Of a DNA stretch of 64,000 bases, positions 34,371 through 42,758 are shown one piece after another. A program made the translations under genes and the position numbers. Each line of letters opens with the position of its first letter. Within the stretch, counting starts at the first letter, position 1. This DNA is from Streptococcus parasanguinis. Lineage in GTDB: Bacteria; Bacillota; Bacilli; Lactobacillales; Streptococcaceae. The notes under the pieces are model-generated. The model saw only the letters and a list, made by a program, of their open reading frames with translations. It searched no databases and had not been told where the DNA came from. The stretch spans positions 25,250 through 89,249 of the forward strand of contig CAJJKY010000010.1 of the NCBI GenBank assembly GCA_905188195.1, in the 5' to 3' direction.

Positions 34371-35513
34371 TTAATCGACTTGCTCTTCGCCACTTTCTAC
34401 TTGGTCTTCAAAAGTTTCTTGAGCTGCTTCCATTTCTTCGAACTCACTAGCAGATTTGATATCAATGCGGTAACCAGTCAAATGAGCCGCCAAACGAACG
34501 TTTTGACCACGACGACCGATGGCAAGAGATAGTTTATTATCTGGAACCACAACGAGAGCATGTTTGCTATCTTCATCATCAAAAATAACTTGGTCCACTT
34601 CCGCAGGAGCGATCGCATTGTAGATAAATTCAGCTGGATCTGGAACCCACTCGATGACATCGATATTTTCTTCTGTCGGAACCATACGGTCTAATTTTTG
34701 ATCGTATCGAGCTGGGTGGAACTTGCTGGTAATCTTTTTAATATTCGATCCACCACGACCAACGATCGTCCCAATCGCATCTACGTTTGGATTATGGCTA
34801 CGAACCGCAACTTTTGTACGATCTCCAGCTTCACGCGCTACACTCATAATCTCAACAGTTCCATCGTAGACTTCAGGAATTTCTTGTTCCATCAAACGTT
34901 TGATCATTTCAGGGTGGCTTCGGCTAACAAAGACATTGACACCACGTGGATTATCTTCTACCTTGTAGACAAATACTTCAATTCGATCATGAGATTGGAA
35001 TACTTCTCCTGGAATTTGGTCTTGCTTAGACAATTGAGCTTCGATCGAACCAAGATTGACATAGATAAATCGATTGTCAAAGCGCTCCACCGTTCCACTC
35101 ATGATTTCATTTTCATGTTCTTTATAAGTGTTATAGGTGATGGTGCGCGTTTGCTTACGCATTTTTTCCATGATCGTTTGTTTAGCAGATTGAGCTGCTA
35201 CACGACCAAATTCAGCTGGTGCTTCTTCAAACTTGATCTTGTCCCCCAACTCATAAGCAGAGCTAATGGCCAAGGCATCCTTCAAGCTGATTTCTAAACG
35301 GCTATCAAAGACTTCATCCACCACTTCACGAACCGTATAAACACGGAAATCTCCAGTTTTTTCATTGAATTCAATCGCTGCACTTTCTGATTGTCCATAA
35401 CGACGGCGATAAGCCGAACGCAATGATTCTGTGACGGCTTCGATGATATCTTCTTTTTTGATCCCTTTGTCTTCTTCCAAAATGCGGAAGGCTTCTAGCA
35501 TTTCTTTACTCAT
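34371..35513 (-). CDS. nusA: Transcription termination/antitermination protein NusA
   Basis: 380-residue RNA-polymerase-associated factor. The N-terminal polymerase-binding domain is followed by an S1 domain (about residues 135-200) and two KH domains, with GRGGSNIKKI and GRRGQNVRLAAHLTGYRIDI as their loops. It ends with a short acidic tail and lacks the C-terminal acidic repeats of proteobacterial NusA, as usual in Firmicutes. AGGC is present before the start, and it lies 44 bases downstream of rimP. Confidence 0.96.
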   Translation of the reverse strand: MSKEMLEAFRILEEDKGIKKEDIIEAVTESLRSAYRRRYGQSESAAIEFNEKTGDFRVYTVREVVDEVFDSRLEISLKDALAISSAYELGDKIKFEEAPAEFGRVAAQSAKQTIMEKMRKQTRTITYNTYKEHENEIMSGTVERFDNRFIYVNLGSIEAQLSKQDQIPGEVFQSHDRIEVFVYKVEDNPRGVNVFVSRSHPEMIKRLMEQEIPEVYDGTVEIMSVAREAGDRTKVAVRSHNPNVDAIGTIVGRGGSNIKKITSKFHPARYDQKLDRMVPTEENIDVIEWVPDPAEFIYNAIAPAEVDQVIFDDEDSKHALVVVPDNKLSLAIGRRGQNVRLAAHLTGYRIDIKSASEFEEMEAAQETFEDQVESGEEQVD

Positions 35514-35557
35514 GTTTTTCTTGCCTCTACTATAAAGGCATCCTTTCTTTCATTCTG

Positions 35558-36037
35558 TTACAATTTTACAGCCAACCTTGCTTTGGACACAAGGTTATAA
35601 GGAATTTCTACAGTTTTCTTTCGTGTTTTATCCATATACTCAATGGTCAAAACATCCTCTTCAAAACCTACCAAGTTCCCCTCAAAGACCTTTTGCTTTT
35701 CAACAGCCTTATACAAGCTGATATTGACATACTTGCCAACAGCTCCCTCGAGTGCTTCCTTGGTTTTCAAAGGTCTCTCCAAGCCAGGACTGGTAACTTC
35801 TAAAAAGTACTGTTCTGGAAATGGATCTGGTTTGATTTGATCCAATAGCGGGCTAATGATTTCTGTCAAATCCGCTGTATCATTCAGTGTGATCCCTTCT
35901 GGTTTGTCTACGAAAATGCTTAAGACGTAGTCACCACCCATTTTGCCATATTCAACATCGACCAATTCAAATGGTTCCTGGATGGCAGGCTGAATCACTT
36001 CTGTTACTAAATCAACAATCGTTGCGATGGTTGCCAC
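35558..36037 (-). CDS. rimP: Ribosome maturation factor RimP
   Basis: 159-residue factor needed for 30S assembly, with the PFELVDVEYGKMGGDYVLSIFVDKPEG-type N-domain core and FPEQYFLEVTSPGLERPL motif. The start is unusual: no in-frame ATG exists near the beginning. The coordinate given is the GTG at 36037, but that GTG shares a base with the strong Shine-Dalgarno AGGAGG. The codon at ideal spacing (8 bases) is ATC at 36026-36028. First gene of the nusA-infB operon, behind a TTGCAA/TATAAT promoter and a GAGGCG/CGCCTC leader hairpin. Confidence 0.93.
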   Translation of the reverse strand: MATIATIVDLVTEVIQPAIQEPFELVDVEYGKMGGDYVLSIFVDKPEGITLNDTADLTEIISPLLDQIKPDPFPEQYFLEVTSPGLERPLKTKEALEGAVGKYVNISLYKAVEKQKVFEGNLVGFEEDVLTIEYMDKTRKKTVEIPYNLVSKARLAVKL

Positions 36038-36097
36038 CTCCTCATAGATAAGAGGCGAAGATATTTCCCCGCCTCTCCTTTTCTATTCATTTAAAGT

Positions 36098-36126
36098 ATT
36101 ATAACACGATTCCCCAATGATTGCAA
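36098..36126 (-). promoter_or_regulatory. Promoter of the rimP-nusA-infB operon
   Basis: TTGCAA (36121-36126), 17-bp spacer, TATAAT (36098-36103) on the minus strand. The leader that follows carries a GAGGCG...CGCCTC hairpin (about 36050-36076) just before the rimP ribosome site. Confidence 0.75.
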
Positions 36127-36134
36127 GGAATATG

Positions 36135-36770
36135 CTAAAACTGTGCTTCTACACGGTAAATGACCTGGCCTTTACTTGAGAACTTTTTCTCATATTCCGT
36201 CATGACATTCCCCTCAAAATCACTATCATGAAGATCTAGCCAGACTCCCTTCAAAGTCATACCATACTGTGAAAAGCTCACCAAACTGTATTCAAACAGA
36301 CCTCGATTATCTGTTTTAAAGTGAATCTCCCCATGTTCTGGAAGAATTTGCTTGAAGGTATCCAGGAAGGTCTTGTATGTTAAACGACGCTTCTCATGAC
36401 GTTTCTTAGGCCAAGGATCTGAAAAATTCAGATAGAGTTGATCAATTTCCCCATCTTCAAAATAGTTGGTCAAGCTATCTCCGTCTACCCAAAGCAATTT
36501 AATGTTAGGAAGATCAGCTTCTAAGACCTTATCTAAAGCATAACTCAAGACCGATTTTTGAATATCAATTCCGATGTAGTTGATCTCTGGATTGGCCTTG
36601 GCCATCCCAGTAATAAAGGCCCCTTTTCCGCTACCCACTTCGATATGAATAGGATGGTCATTCCCAAAAATTTCATGCCACTTTCCCTTGGCATCTTCTG
36701 GATTTAGGACCACATATTGCGGATTCGCTTCTAATAATTCAGTCGCTCCCTTGCGATTTCTAACTCTCAT
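36135..36770 (-). CDS. trmB: tRNA (guanine(46)-N(7))-methyltransferase
   Basis: 211-residue SAM-dependent enzyme making m7G46 in tRNA. The SAM-binding VGSGKGAFITGMA, the acidic DIQKSV strand and the signature SDPWPKKRHEKRRL are all present. Its start overlaps the end of ccrZ by four bases (ATGA), so the pair is translationally coupled. Confidence 0.95.
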   Translation of the reverse strand: MRVRNRKGATELLEANPQYVVLNPEDAKGKWHEIFGNDHPIHIEVGSGKGAFITGMAKANPEINYIGIDIQKSVLSYALDKVLEADLPNIKLLWVDGDSLTNYFEDGEIDQLYLNFSDPWPKKRHEKRRLTYKTFLDTFKQILPEHGEIHFKTDNRGLFEYSLVSFSQYGMTLKGVWLDLHDSDFEGNVMTEYEKKFSSKGQVIYRVEAQF

Positions 36771-37561
36771 ATTTCCTTTCCATATTTCAACCGGAAATTG
36801 CGCAGAGCATAGATCTCGCGATTGACATTTTCTAAATCATTATTTTCATAGTATTTAGCAATTTGGCACAAGAAAGAGTATTGACCAAACCAATAGAGTT
36901 TATCAAATACTTTTTGATTGTACTTGTAGCCATAATAGCCTAACCAATCGCGCCAATTAGAATCTGGGATATAGTGACTCAAGATATGCGCCACATCCAA
37001 CATCCGGTCTGTCAAACGAACAGAGTCCCAATCGACTAGATAAATCAAGCCGCTCTCTGTCTCAATCCAGTTACTATGACGAACATCCCCGTGAACGATC
37101 GTCGCATAATCCTCCCGAAAGGCAGGCACTGTCTTACGTAAATTCTTTACGACTGATTGGATATAATGGTTCTGACGTAGGGCAATTGGCAACCGGTTGC
37201 TCCAAGAATTGAGCAATTCTAATGGAGATTCCACAGGATAGCCAAGTTTTTTCAATTGGGTCATCAAAGGTCTAGAACGGTGCAATCTCGTTAAAATATT
37301 GACCACTTGTTTTTTTGACATCCCATTTGGCGTGAGAATTTCCCCATTCAACCATTCTTGGGCACTCATCACATTTCCATCTGGCAATCGTCGACTCCAT
37401 AATAATTGAGGAGCAATCTGTTCTTTTGCTAGACCCGCAAGGATTGGGGTCGTATTCATTTTTACAAAAACGCGCCCACCATCTGGGTAGGTCCCCATGT
37501 AGGCCTTCCCACTCTTCCCAGGAATTGGGGTGAGGCTTAGCTCTTTTTCATTCGAGTCCAT
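36767..37561 (-). CDS. ccrZ: Cell cycle regulator CcrZ (choline-kinase-like phosphotransferase)
   Basis: 264 residues when started at the ATG at 37561, which follows GGAGG by five bases; the open frame extends 19 codons further without one. Belongs to the APH/choline kinase fold: LTPIPGKSGKAYMGTYPDGG is the N-lobe, and VHGDVRHSNW plus LVDWDSVRLTDRMLDVAH are the catalytic and metal-binding motifs. In pneumococcus CcrZ localises to mid-cell with FtsZ and times DNA replication initiation through DnaA. Coupled to trmB downstream. Confidence 0.92.
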   Translation of the reverse strand: MDSNEKELSLTPIPGKSGKAYMGTYPDGGRVFVKMNTTPILAGLAKEQIAPQLLWSRRLPDGNVMSAQEWLNGEILTPNGMSKKQVVNILTRLHRSRPLMTQLKKLGYPVESPLELLNSWSNRLPIALRQNHYIQSVVKNLRKTVPAFREDYATIVHGDVRHSNWIETESGLIYLVDWDSVRLTDRMLDVAHILSHYIPDSNWRDWLGYYGYKYNQKVFDKLYWFGQYSFLCQIAKYYENNDLENVNREIYALRNFRLKYGKEI

Positions 37562-37601
37562 CTTTTCCTCCGTAAAAAGTTTCCAATCTATTTTACTAAT
37601 T

Positions 37602-38657
37602 TTAACGATTTTCGTCAACCAAGCGCGCCATCTTAAATGGAAGATAGAGTAGGATTAAAGCAACTGTATAAGCCAATAAGCCTAACAACAGGACTTTATC
37701 TGAAATAAAGCCCAGGCCAATTCCCCCTTCTATCACCGTTATCATCCCCATGACCAGCTGAATCGTTTTGTTCAACCCTGCCTTTTTACTGCCCTTTTTC
37801 ATCGGAAAAAGGAGGGTCAAGGGTTGGTAATCAAAAGCACTATAAAGCCCCAGTAATTGAAAAATAACCAAGTAATTGAGCAAGGCTACAAGGGCAATCA
37901 CTACGAGGGGTTGGGGAATAAAGATGATAGCGAGAAGGGAAAGAGCCAAGAGTCGGAGAGTCATAGAGAAAAGATCCCCATTCCGTAGGAAGGAGCGCAT
38001 ATATAAGTGAAGCCACGTATTGCCATGTGTTTTAGGAAGAAGCCCTAAGAAACCATCCAAGTAAGCTCTTCTTTTGACACTGTTGGTAATACCTTTTACC
38101 GTTGTAAACAAGGCAAAGAAACGAAGAATCAATTGTTTCCTTGCATTCTCACGAGCAATGGCTAAGGTCCAATTCAAATTTCCATCCTGGTAGAAGCGCG
38201 CTTCCTTCCAGCTAAAAACAGCCCCTTTAGCCACTCCTAAGACAAGGATATAAGCTACAATAGCAAGTTTATCCAGCCCCATTGCCAGAAGAAGAGGCAC
38301 AAATAACAGAAGGACAAAACTTTGAATCAAAAACCAAAACACAAAAGACTTCTTGGCCTGCCCTTTGATATAACGTTTCACTTCCTCTTCCTTTACCAAA
38401 AGGAATAAAGCATCGGGCTTCTCTAAGTAGGTCGCAATAGAGCCTATCGGAACCAAGAGGAGCAAACCAATCATGAGACTCCAGCGGATCAGGCTTGTAT
38501 CTTTGGGGAGATCTTGTAAGAATTGGCTGTATTGAACCGCCAACAATCCTATGAAAATCAGCATAAAGAGGACGAAATGATCATTGAGAACATAGCGGCT
38601 ATATTTTACACATTGAGTTCGAAACGTTTGTTGCCGTTTTTTCATCAACTCTTTCAT
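37602..38657 (-). CDS. ecsB: ABC transporter permease, EcsB-like
   Basis: 351-residue polytopic membrane protein with about nine hydrophobic helices and a basic N-terminus (MKELMKKRQQTFRTQCVKYSR). It belongs to the EcsB family that pairs with an EcsA ATPase. In Bacillus and Staphylococcus, Ecs affects exoprotein secretion and intramembrane proteolysis; the transported substrate is not settled. The start overlaps ecsA by four bases. Confidence 0.85.
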   Translation of the reverse strand: MKELMKKRQQTFRTQCVKYSRYVLNDHFVLFMLIFIGLLAVQYSQFLQDLPKDTSLIRWSLMIGLLLLVPIGSIATYLEKPDALFLLVKEEEVKRYIKGQAKKSFVFWFLIQSFVLLLFVPLLLAMGLDKLAIVAYILVLGVAKGAVFSWKEARFYQDGNLNWTLAIARENARKQLILRFFALFTTVKGITNSVKRRAYLDGFLGLLPKTHGNTWLHLYMRSFLRNGDLFSMTLRLLALSLLAIIFIPQPLVVIALVALLNYLVIFQLLGLYSAFDYQPLTLLFPMKKGSKKAGLNKTIQLVMGMITVIEGGIGLGFISDKVLLLGLLAYTVALILLYLPFKMARLVDENR

Positions 38658-39385
38658 GCTGTTTCCTCTTCTGTCAAGGTCATGTAGATATCATTTAGAC
38701 TTGCTTTCTCATCCCCAAAAGTTGAACGCAGCTCGTCCAAGGTCCCTTTTGCTCGGATCTGACCCTTATGGAGGATCACAAAACCATCACACATCTTTTC
38801 AGCCGAATCCAGAACGTGGGTACTCATCAAAATCGATTTTCCTTTTGCTTTCTCATCTGCCAATAACTGAATCAAATCTGCAATCGCAACAGGATCCAAT
38901 CCCAAAAAGGGTTCATCGACAATATAAAGACTTGGATCCACTGCATAGGCGCAAATAATCATGACCTTTTGCTTCATCCCTTTTGAAAACTGGGTCGGGA
39001 ACCAATCTAATTTTTCAGCCAAACGGAATCGTTCCAACAAAGGCTGGACGCGCACCATGACCTGATCCATGTCTAAATCATAGGCCATAGCTACGGTCTC
39101 GATATGCTCTCGCAAGGTTAATTCTTCATATAGACTAGGGGTTTCTGGAATATAGCCAATTTTTTTACGATAGTCAGTTGGAGCTTCTGGAAGGCTCAGG
39201 CCGTCAATCCGTACTTCCCCAGCATAAGGATGCAGGAGACCAATAATTTCATTAATTGTGGTTGACTTCCCAGCTCCATTTAGTCCAATCAAACCAATCA
39301 GTTGGCCATCCGGAACTGAAAAACTCACCTCTTTCAGGACAGGGATGTTGACATAGCCCCCTGTCAACTTGTTGATTTCTAACAT
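38654..39385 (-). CDS. ecsA: ABC transporter ATP-binding protein, EcsA-like
   Basis: 243-residue ATPase. Walker A LNGAGKST is near residues 36-43, the signature region FSKGMKQKVMIICA and Walker B YIVDEPFLGLDP follow, with the switch His in MSTHVLDSAE. The FSKGMKQ signature is the form seen in drug-export and Ecs-type ATPases. It is first gene of an ecsA-ecsB pair and divergent from hit, an arrangement common in Firmicutes. Confidence 0.88.
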   Translation of the reverse strand: MLEINKLTGGYVNIPVLKEVSFSVPDGQLIGLIGLNGAGKSTTINEIIGLLHPYAGEVRIDGLSLPEAPTDYRKKIGYIPETPSLYEELTLREHIETVAMAYDLDMDQVMVRVQPLLERFRLAEKLDWFPTQFSKGMKQKVMIICAYAVDPSLYIVDEPFLGLDPVAIADLIQLLADEKAKGKSILMSTHVLDSAEKMCDGFVILHKGQIRAKGTLDELRSTFGDEKASLNDIYMTLTEEETA

Positions 39386-39452
39386 ATTTTCTCCGATTTC
39401 TGGTATAATGTTCTTATATTATAACAAAATTTAGTCTAAATGAGGTGTATTT

Positions 39453-39866
39453 ATGGTTGACGATTGTATTTTTTGTAAGATTATAGCTGGCGACATTCCT
39501 TCCTCCAAAGTCTATGAGGACGAGGAAGTCCTCGCATTTTTGGACATCTCTCAGGTTACACCAGGTCATACGTTAGTGGTTCCAAAAAAACATGCTCGCA
39601 ATCTATTAGAGATGGACGAAACCGCCACAGCTCAACTATTTGCACGTGTTTCTAAAGTTGCTAAAAAAGTAGAAGCTGTTACCCAAGCTAAGGGAATGAA
39701 TATCATCAGCAACATGGAAGAAGTTTCTGGACAAACCGTATTTCACACACATGTCCACATTATCCCTCGCTATTCCGATCAAGATGAGCTTGCCATTTCA
39801 TTTACTGAACACGAGCCTAATTTTGAACAACTAGCAGTTCTCGCAGAAACCATCAAAAACAGTTAA
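39453..39866 (+). CDS. hit: HIT family nucleotide hydrolase/phosphoramidase
   Basis: 137-residue histidine-triad protein. The catalytic HTHVHIIPR motif lies near residues 96-104, and CIFCKIIAGDIPSSKVYED is the N-terminal family signature. Members hydrolyse nucleoside phosphoramidates or aminoacyl-adenylates. It is divergent from ecsA, with an extended TGG-TATAAT -10 at about 39407-39415 and GAGG before the start. The 96-residue gene 12 bases downstream is in the same operon. Confidence 0.92.
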   Translation: MVDDCIFCKIIAGDIPSSKVYEDEEVLAFLDISQVTPGHTLVVPKKHARNLLEMDETATAQLFARVSKVAKKVEAVTQAKGMNIISNMEEVSGQTVFHTHVHIIPRYSDQDELAISFTEHEPNFEQLAVLAETIKNS

Positions 39867-39878
39867 AAAGGAGGCCAT

Positions 39879-40169
39879 ATGAAACTCAAAAATCTCTTTT
39901 GGTTTGCAACAGGAGCTAGCATTAGCTACCACCTGGTTAAAAACCGCAAAGAAATCAAAACAGAGGTAACTGAATCCAGCCAATTGGTTAAGGGAATTCA
40001 AGATAACCTAGCAAAAATCCAACGCAATCTGGATATTATCCAAGCCCAACAGACCAATCTTCAAGAATTGGTAACGGATTTCCAATACAAGACCAAATTA
40101 TTTAGTCAACAAGCAACAGCCTCTCTAAAAGAAATTCAAGACATCTGGCAACCAAGTAAAAACGATTGA
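39879..40169 (+). CDS. Small membrane-anchored coiled-coil protein, unknown function
   Basis: 96 residues. A short N-terminal hydrophobic segment (LFWFATGASISYHLV, about residues 6-20) is followed by a long amphipathic helix rich in Gln/Lys/Glu that looks like a coiled coil. It resembles YtxH-like small envelope proteins in layout, but I cannot assign a family with confidence. AAGGAGG precedes the ATG, and it follows hit by 12 bases, so it is very likely expressed. Confidence 0.8.
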   Translation: MKLKNLFWFATGASISYHLVKNRKEIKTEVTESSQLVKGIQDNLAKIQRNLDIIQAQQTNLQELVTDFQYKTKLFSQQATASLKEIQDIWQPSKND

Positions 40170-40190
40170 GAAAACTCAATCGTTTTTTTC
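40161..40190. terminator. Bidirectional terminator between the hit operon and the LCP gene
   Basis: AACGATTGAG-aaaa-CTCAATCGTT followed by TTTTTTT on the plus strand. The stop codon of the 96-residue gene lies in the 5' arm, and the LCP gene ends just beyond. Confidence 0.85.
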
Positions 40191-41384
40191 TTATTCTGAA
40201 GGTACCGTAGGTGTCACACTGCTCGACTCTGTAGCTGCAGGAGCAACTGGTGTCACTGGTGCAACAGAACTTTGAGGCGTCACCACTCCCGTATCCTGGG
40301 TCGATGGTACAACTGGTAGTTGGTTAAACTCTTGGTAAACAGGCGCTTCCTCAGATGATGCCGCTGGCGTATCATTTTGAGAAGAAGCATTCTTCAACTC
40401 TTCATCTCCATCTAATAGGTAAGCATTGGTTTTCAATGTTTTGATTTCTTTTAGTCCCAAAGCTTTACGGATGATATTTTGAATTTTCAAGATATGTTTT
40501 GAAGTGACAATCTGATAACTTCCGCCATCTGCTAAGGTGGCATCTTCTCCTTTCAGCTGGTACTGATGAATCGTTGAAAGGGCATCTTTATATCCTAGCA
40601 ATTGAAGAAGGCTATTACTGTCAAGCGCTATGTTGGTTTGCATATTATCGCTAACAGACTCAATGATTCCTTTGTAGTGACTCAAACTATTGAGGCTTAA
40701 AACTTTCTCAACAATCTTTTTGATCACTTCACGTTGGCGTTTTTGACGTCCGTAGTCTCCTTCTGGGTCTTGGTAGCGCATGCGTGAATAAACGAGAGCT
40801 TGGTCCCCATTAATCTCCTGACGTCCTGGTGCGATCTTAGCCGTATATTCTGGCTCATTTTCCTCGATCGAGATATCGAAGTCAAATGGATTGTTAACCG
40901 TGATGCCACCAACCTTATCCACTAATTGAACCAATCCCTTCATATTGATCATGACATAGCGGTCAATATGGATATTCAAAAGATCTTGAATGGTCTTAAT
41001 GGCTAACTTGGCACCACCTTGAGCATAAGCCGAATTCAATTTTGCTTGGACCGTTTCGCCATCTGAAGTAATATTGGTTAGGATATCTCTTTCCAAGCTC
41101 GTCATGGTTGTTTCTTTTGTTTGAGGATTGACAGTCACCAAAATCATGGTATCACTATTTCCGGCCCAAGGATCTTCCCGAGAACCGCTACCTGTATCAA
41201 CCCCCATCAAAAGGATGGTCATCGGCTTGTTTTCTGCAATAACATTGGTCTCATTCCCAAAGCCTTTATAGGTCTTACTGAGAGTCCCAGTCGTTTGGTT
41301 TAGGATGGTAAGGCCATAGGCCCCAATCCCAATCACTGTTACCGTCAATAAGCTCAAAAACATCAAAATAATTTTTTTAACCAT
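40191..41384 (-). CDS. LytR-CpsA-Psr (LCP) family wall-polymer ligase
   Basis: 397-residue membrane-anchored enzyme that attaches wall polymers such as teichoic acid or capsule from lipid carriers to peptidoglycan. One N-terminal helix (residues 4-26) leads to the LCP domain, with DTGSGSREDPWAGNSDTMIL and the Arg-rich RMRYQDPEGDYGRQKRQREVI segment that binds the polyprenyl pyrophosphate. A Ser/Thr/Pro/Val-rich tail of ~70 residues closes the protein. It lies downstream of tsaE and a GNAT gene, the order of pneumococcal lytR; I leave the exact paralogue open. Confidence 0.9.
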   Translation of the reverse strand: MVKKIILMFLSLLTVTVIGIGAYGLTILNQTTGTLSKTYKGFGNETNVIAENKPMTILLMGVDTGSGSREDPWAGNSDTMILVTVNPQTKETTMTSLERDILTNITSDGETVQAKLNSAYAQGGAKLAIKTIQDLLNIHIDRYVMINMKGLVQLVDKVGGITVNNPFDFDISIEENEPEYTAKIAPGRQEINGDQALVYSRMRYQDPEGDYGRQKRQREVIKKIVEKVLSLNSLSHYKGIIESVSDNMQTNIALDSNSLLQLLGYKDALSTIHQYQLKGEDATLADGGSYQIVTSKHILKIQNIIRKALGLKEIKTLKTNAYLLDGDEELKNASSQNDTPAASSEEAPVYQEFNQLPVVPSTQDTGVVTPQSSVAPVTPVAPAATESSSVTPTVPSE

Positions 41385-41397
41385 ATAGAATCTCTCT

Positions 41398-41928
41398 CTA
41401 ATCTATCAGTTTCCCCATAAGGTAAACATCTAAGAATTCTCCTTCAGCTGAACAAGCTCCACGAGCTTGGCAACCTTCGATCTCAAAACCTAACTTTTTA
41501 TACAGGTGAACTGCTCGTTTATTGCGCACTTGGACATTCAAGACTAGTTTGCGAAGAACACCGGTCGAGTGCGCCCACTCGATCCCTTCTTCCAACAAGA
41601 TCTGTCCAAGTCCTTGATTCCAATAAGCTTTTTGAACCACAATAAAGACATCACCAATATGCCGAATGGACCGTTGAGAAGCTGCAGTGATATTTAACAA
41701 AGCTGCCAGTTCCTGATCTAGAAATAGCAAGAGGCAAATCCGGTTTTCCGCCATCTCTTGCACCATCAGAAATTGCTCCATGTCTGCTGGAGACATGCCA
41801 ATCCCAGCTTCATCTAGCGTCATGTAATCTGACTCTTTCCCAACTTGATTTAAGAAATCAACGACAAGAGCCGCATCTGCACTGTCAGCTTGCCGAATTT
41901 CTACTGTTACTTCATTTTCCTTAGTCAT
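41398..41928 (-). CDS. GNAT family N-acetyltransferase
   Basis: 176 residues from the ATG at 41928, which overlaps the tsaE stop by eight bases; the frame can be read seven codons further from a TTG. The acetyl-CoA loop is in VVQKAYWNQGLGQILLEEG, and the NVQVRNKRAVHLYKKLGFEIEG C-terminal motif is typical of RimI/SpeG-like enzymes. Substrate unknown. It is coupled to tsaE and followed by the LCP gene, an order kept in streptococci. Confidence 0.88.
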   Translation of the reverse strand: MTKENEVTVEIRQADSADAALVVDFLNQVGKESDYMTLDEAGIGMSPADMEQFLMVQEMAENRICLLLFLDQELAALLNITAASQRSIRHIGDVFIVVQKAYWNQGLGQILLEEGIEWAHSTGVLRKLVLNVQVRNKRAVHLYKKLGFEIEGCQARGACSAEGEFLDVYLMGKLID

Positions 41929-42376
41929 CCGTTTTTTCCACCTGCTCAAAGGATGCTAGCAAAGCTTTTGCACGCGCTCCATGAGCTTCAAAAGCTAACT
42001 CTCGACCATCTTCTAATTTTCGGATAAAAATTTTTAGATAAGCATCCGAGAGACTCGGCTCAATCAGCTCTCCCCATTCAATAATGGTAGCACCATCTCC
42101 AAATAGGAAATCATCTAAATCAATAGAATCTGGATCATTCCCAATCCGGTAAACATCCAAATGGTATAAAGGCAAGCGGCCTTCGTATTCACGAACAATG
42201 GTATAGGTCGGGCTTTTAATCATCTGATCAATCCCTAACCCCTTTGCAATTCCTTTGGTAAAGGTCGTTTTTCCTGCTCCTAGATCACCTGATAAGATAA
42301 TCACGTCTTGCTTTTCTAAGAGTTTTCCTAGCTGTTTTCCTAGAGCGATCAGCTCCGTTTCATTATGACTAATCAT
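41921..42376 (-). CDS. tsaE: tRNA threonylcarbamoyladenosine biosynthesis ATPase TsaE
   Basis: 151-residue P-loop ATPase that works with TsaB and TsaD to make t6A37 in ANN-decoding tRNAs. Walker A is SGDLGAGKTTFTKGIA (about residues 29-44), with SPTYTIVREYEGRLPLYHLDVYR following. First gene of a tsaE-GNAT-LCP operon. Confidence 0.95.
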   Translation of the reverse strand: MISHNETELIALGKQLGKLLEKQDVIILSGDLGAGKTTFTKGIAKGLGIDQMIKSPTYTIVREYEGRLPLYHLDVYRIGNDPDSIDLDDFLFGDGATIIEWGELIEPSLSDAYLKIFIRKLEDGRELAFEAHGARAKALLASFEQVEKTDD

Positions 42377-42452
42377 TTCTCTATTATACCAAACTTTTTA
42401 AAAATCTGCTCTTTCTTTTAGAAATTGTTCGACTCCGGTTTGTTTTTTAGAT

Positions 42453-42709
42453 AGATAGACAAACTATTTTAAAGTAAAATAAGTTAAGTGATTCTGCAAA
42501 AAAAAATAAATTTGAGTTCCAATTTTTAAATCGATTTAAGAAAATACTGAAACTTTCCGCTGTGAGAAAAGTGCCTGAAACAATAACGTTTCAGGCACTC
42601 GGAATTATTGAGACCTTAGGCTCAATAATTAGTCATGGAACTTCAAAGAAGTTCGCTGACGTCCGTACTCACCTAAGGAATGTTTTTGGTATAACTTTGT
42701 CTTCAATCT
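42453..42709 (+). repeat. Dispersed multi-hairpin repeat, copy 3
   Basis: In the 382-bp gap between tsaE and the NCS2 permease. Near-identical to copy 1 over its whole length and in the same orientation. The central hairpin (42571-42598) has a perfect GTGCCTGAAAC/GTTTCAGGCAC stem. Its loop AATAAC is the reverse complement of the copy 1 loop GTTATT. The permease terminator begins two bases beyond the right end. The remaining gap DNA (42377-42452) shows no other feature. Confidence 0.87.
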
Positions 42710-42710
42710 G

Positions 42711-42740
42711 AAAGGAATGGGAGACAACTCCCATTCCTTT
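42711..42740 (-). terminator. Terminator of the NCS2 permease gene
   Basis: AAAGGAATGGGA/TCCCATTCCTTT hairpin with T-rich tails, abutting the right end of repeat copy 3. Confidence 0.8.
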
Positions 42741-42758
42741 TTGGCACTTTTCTGATAC

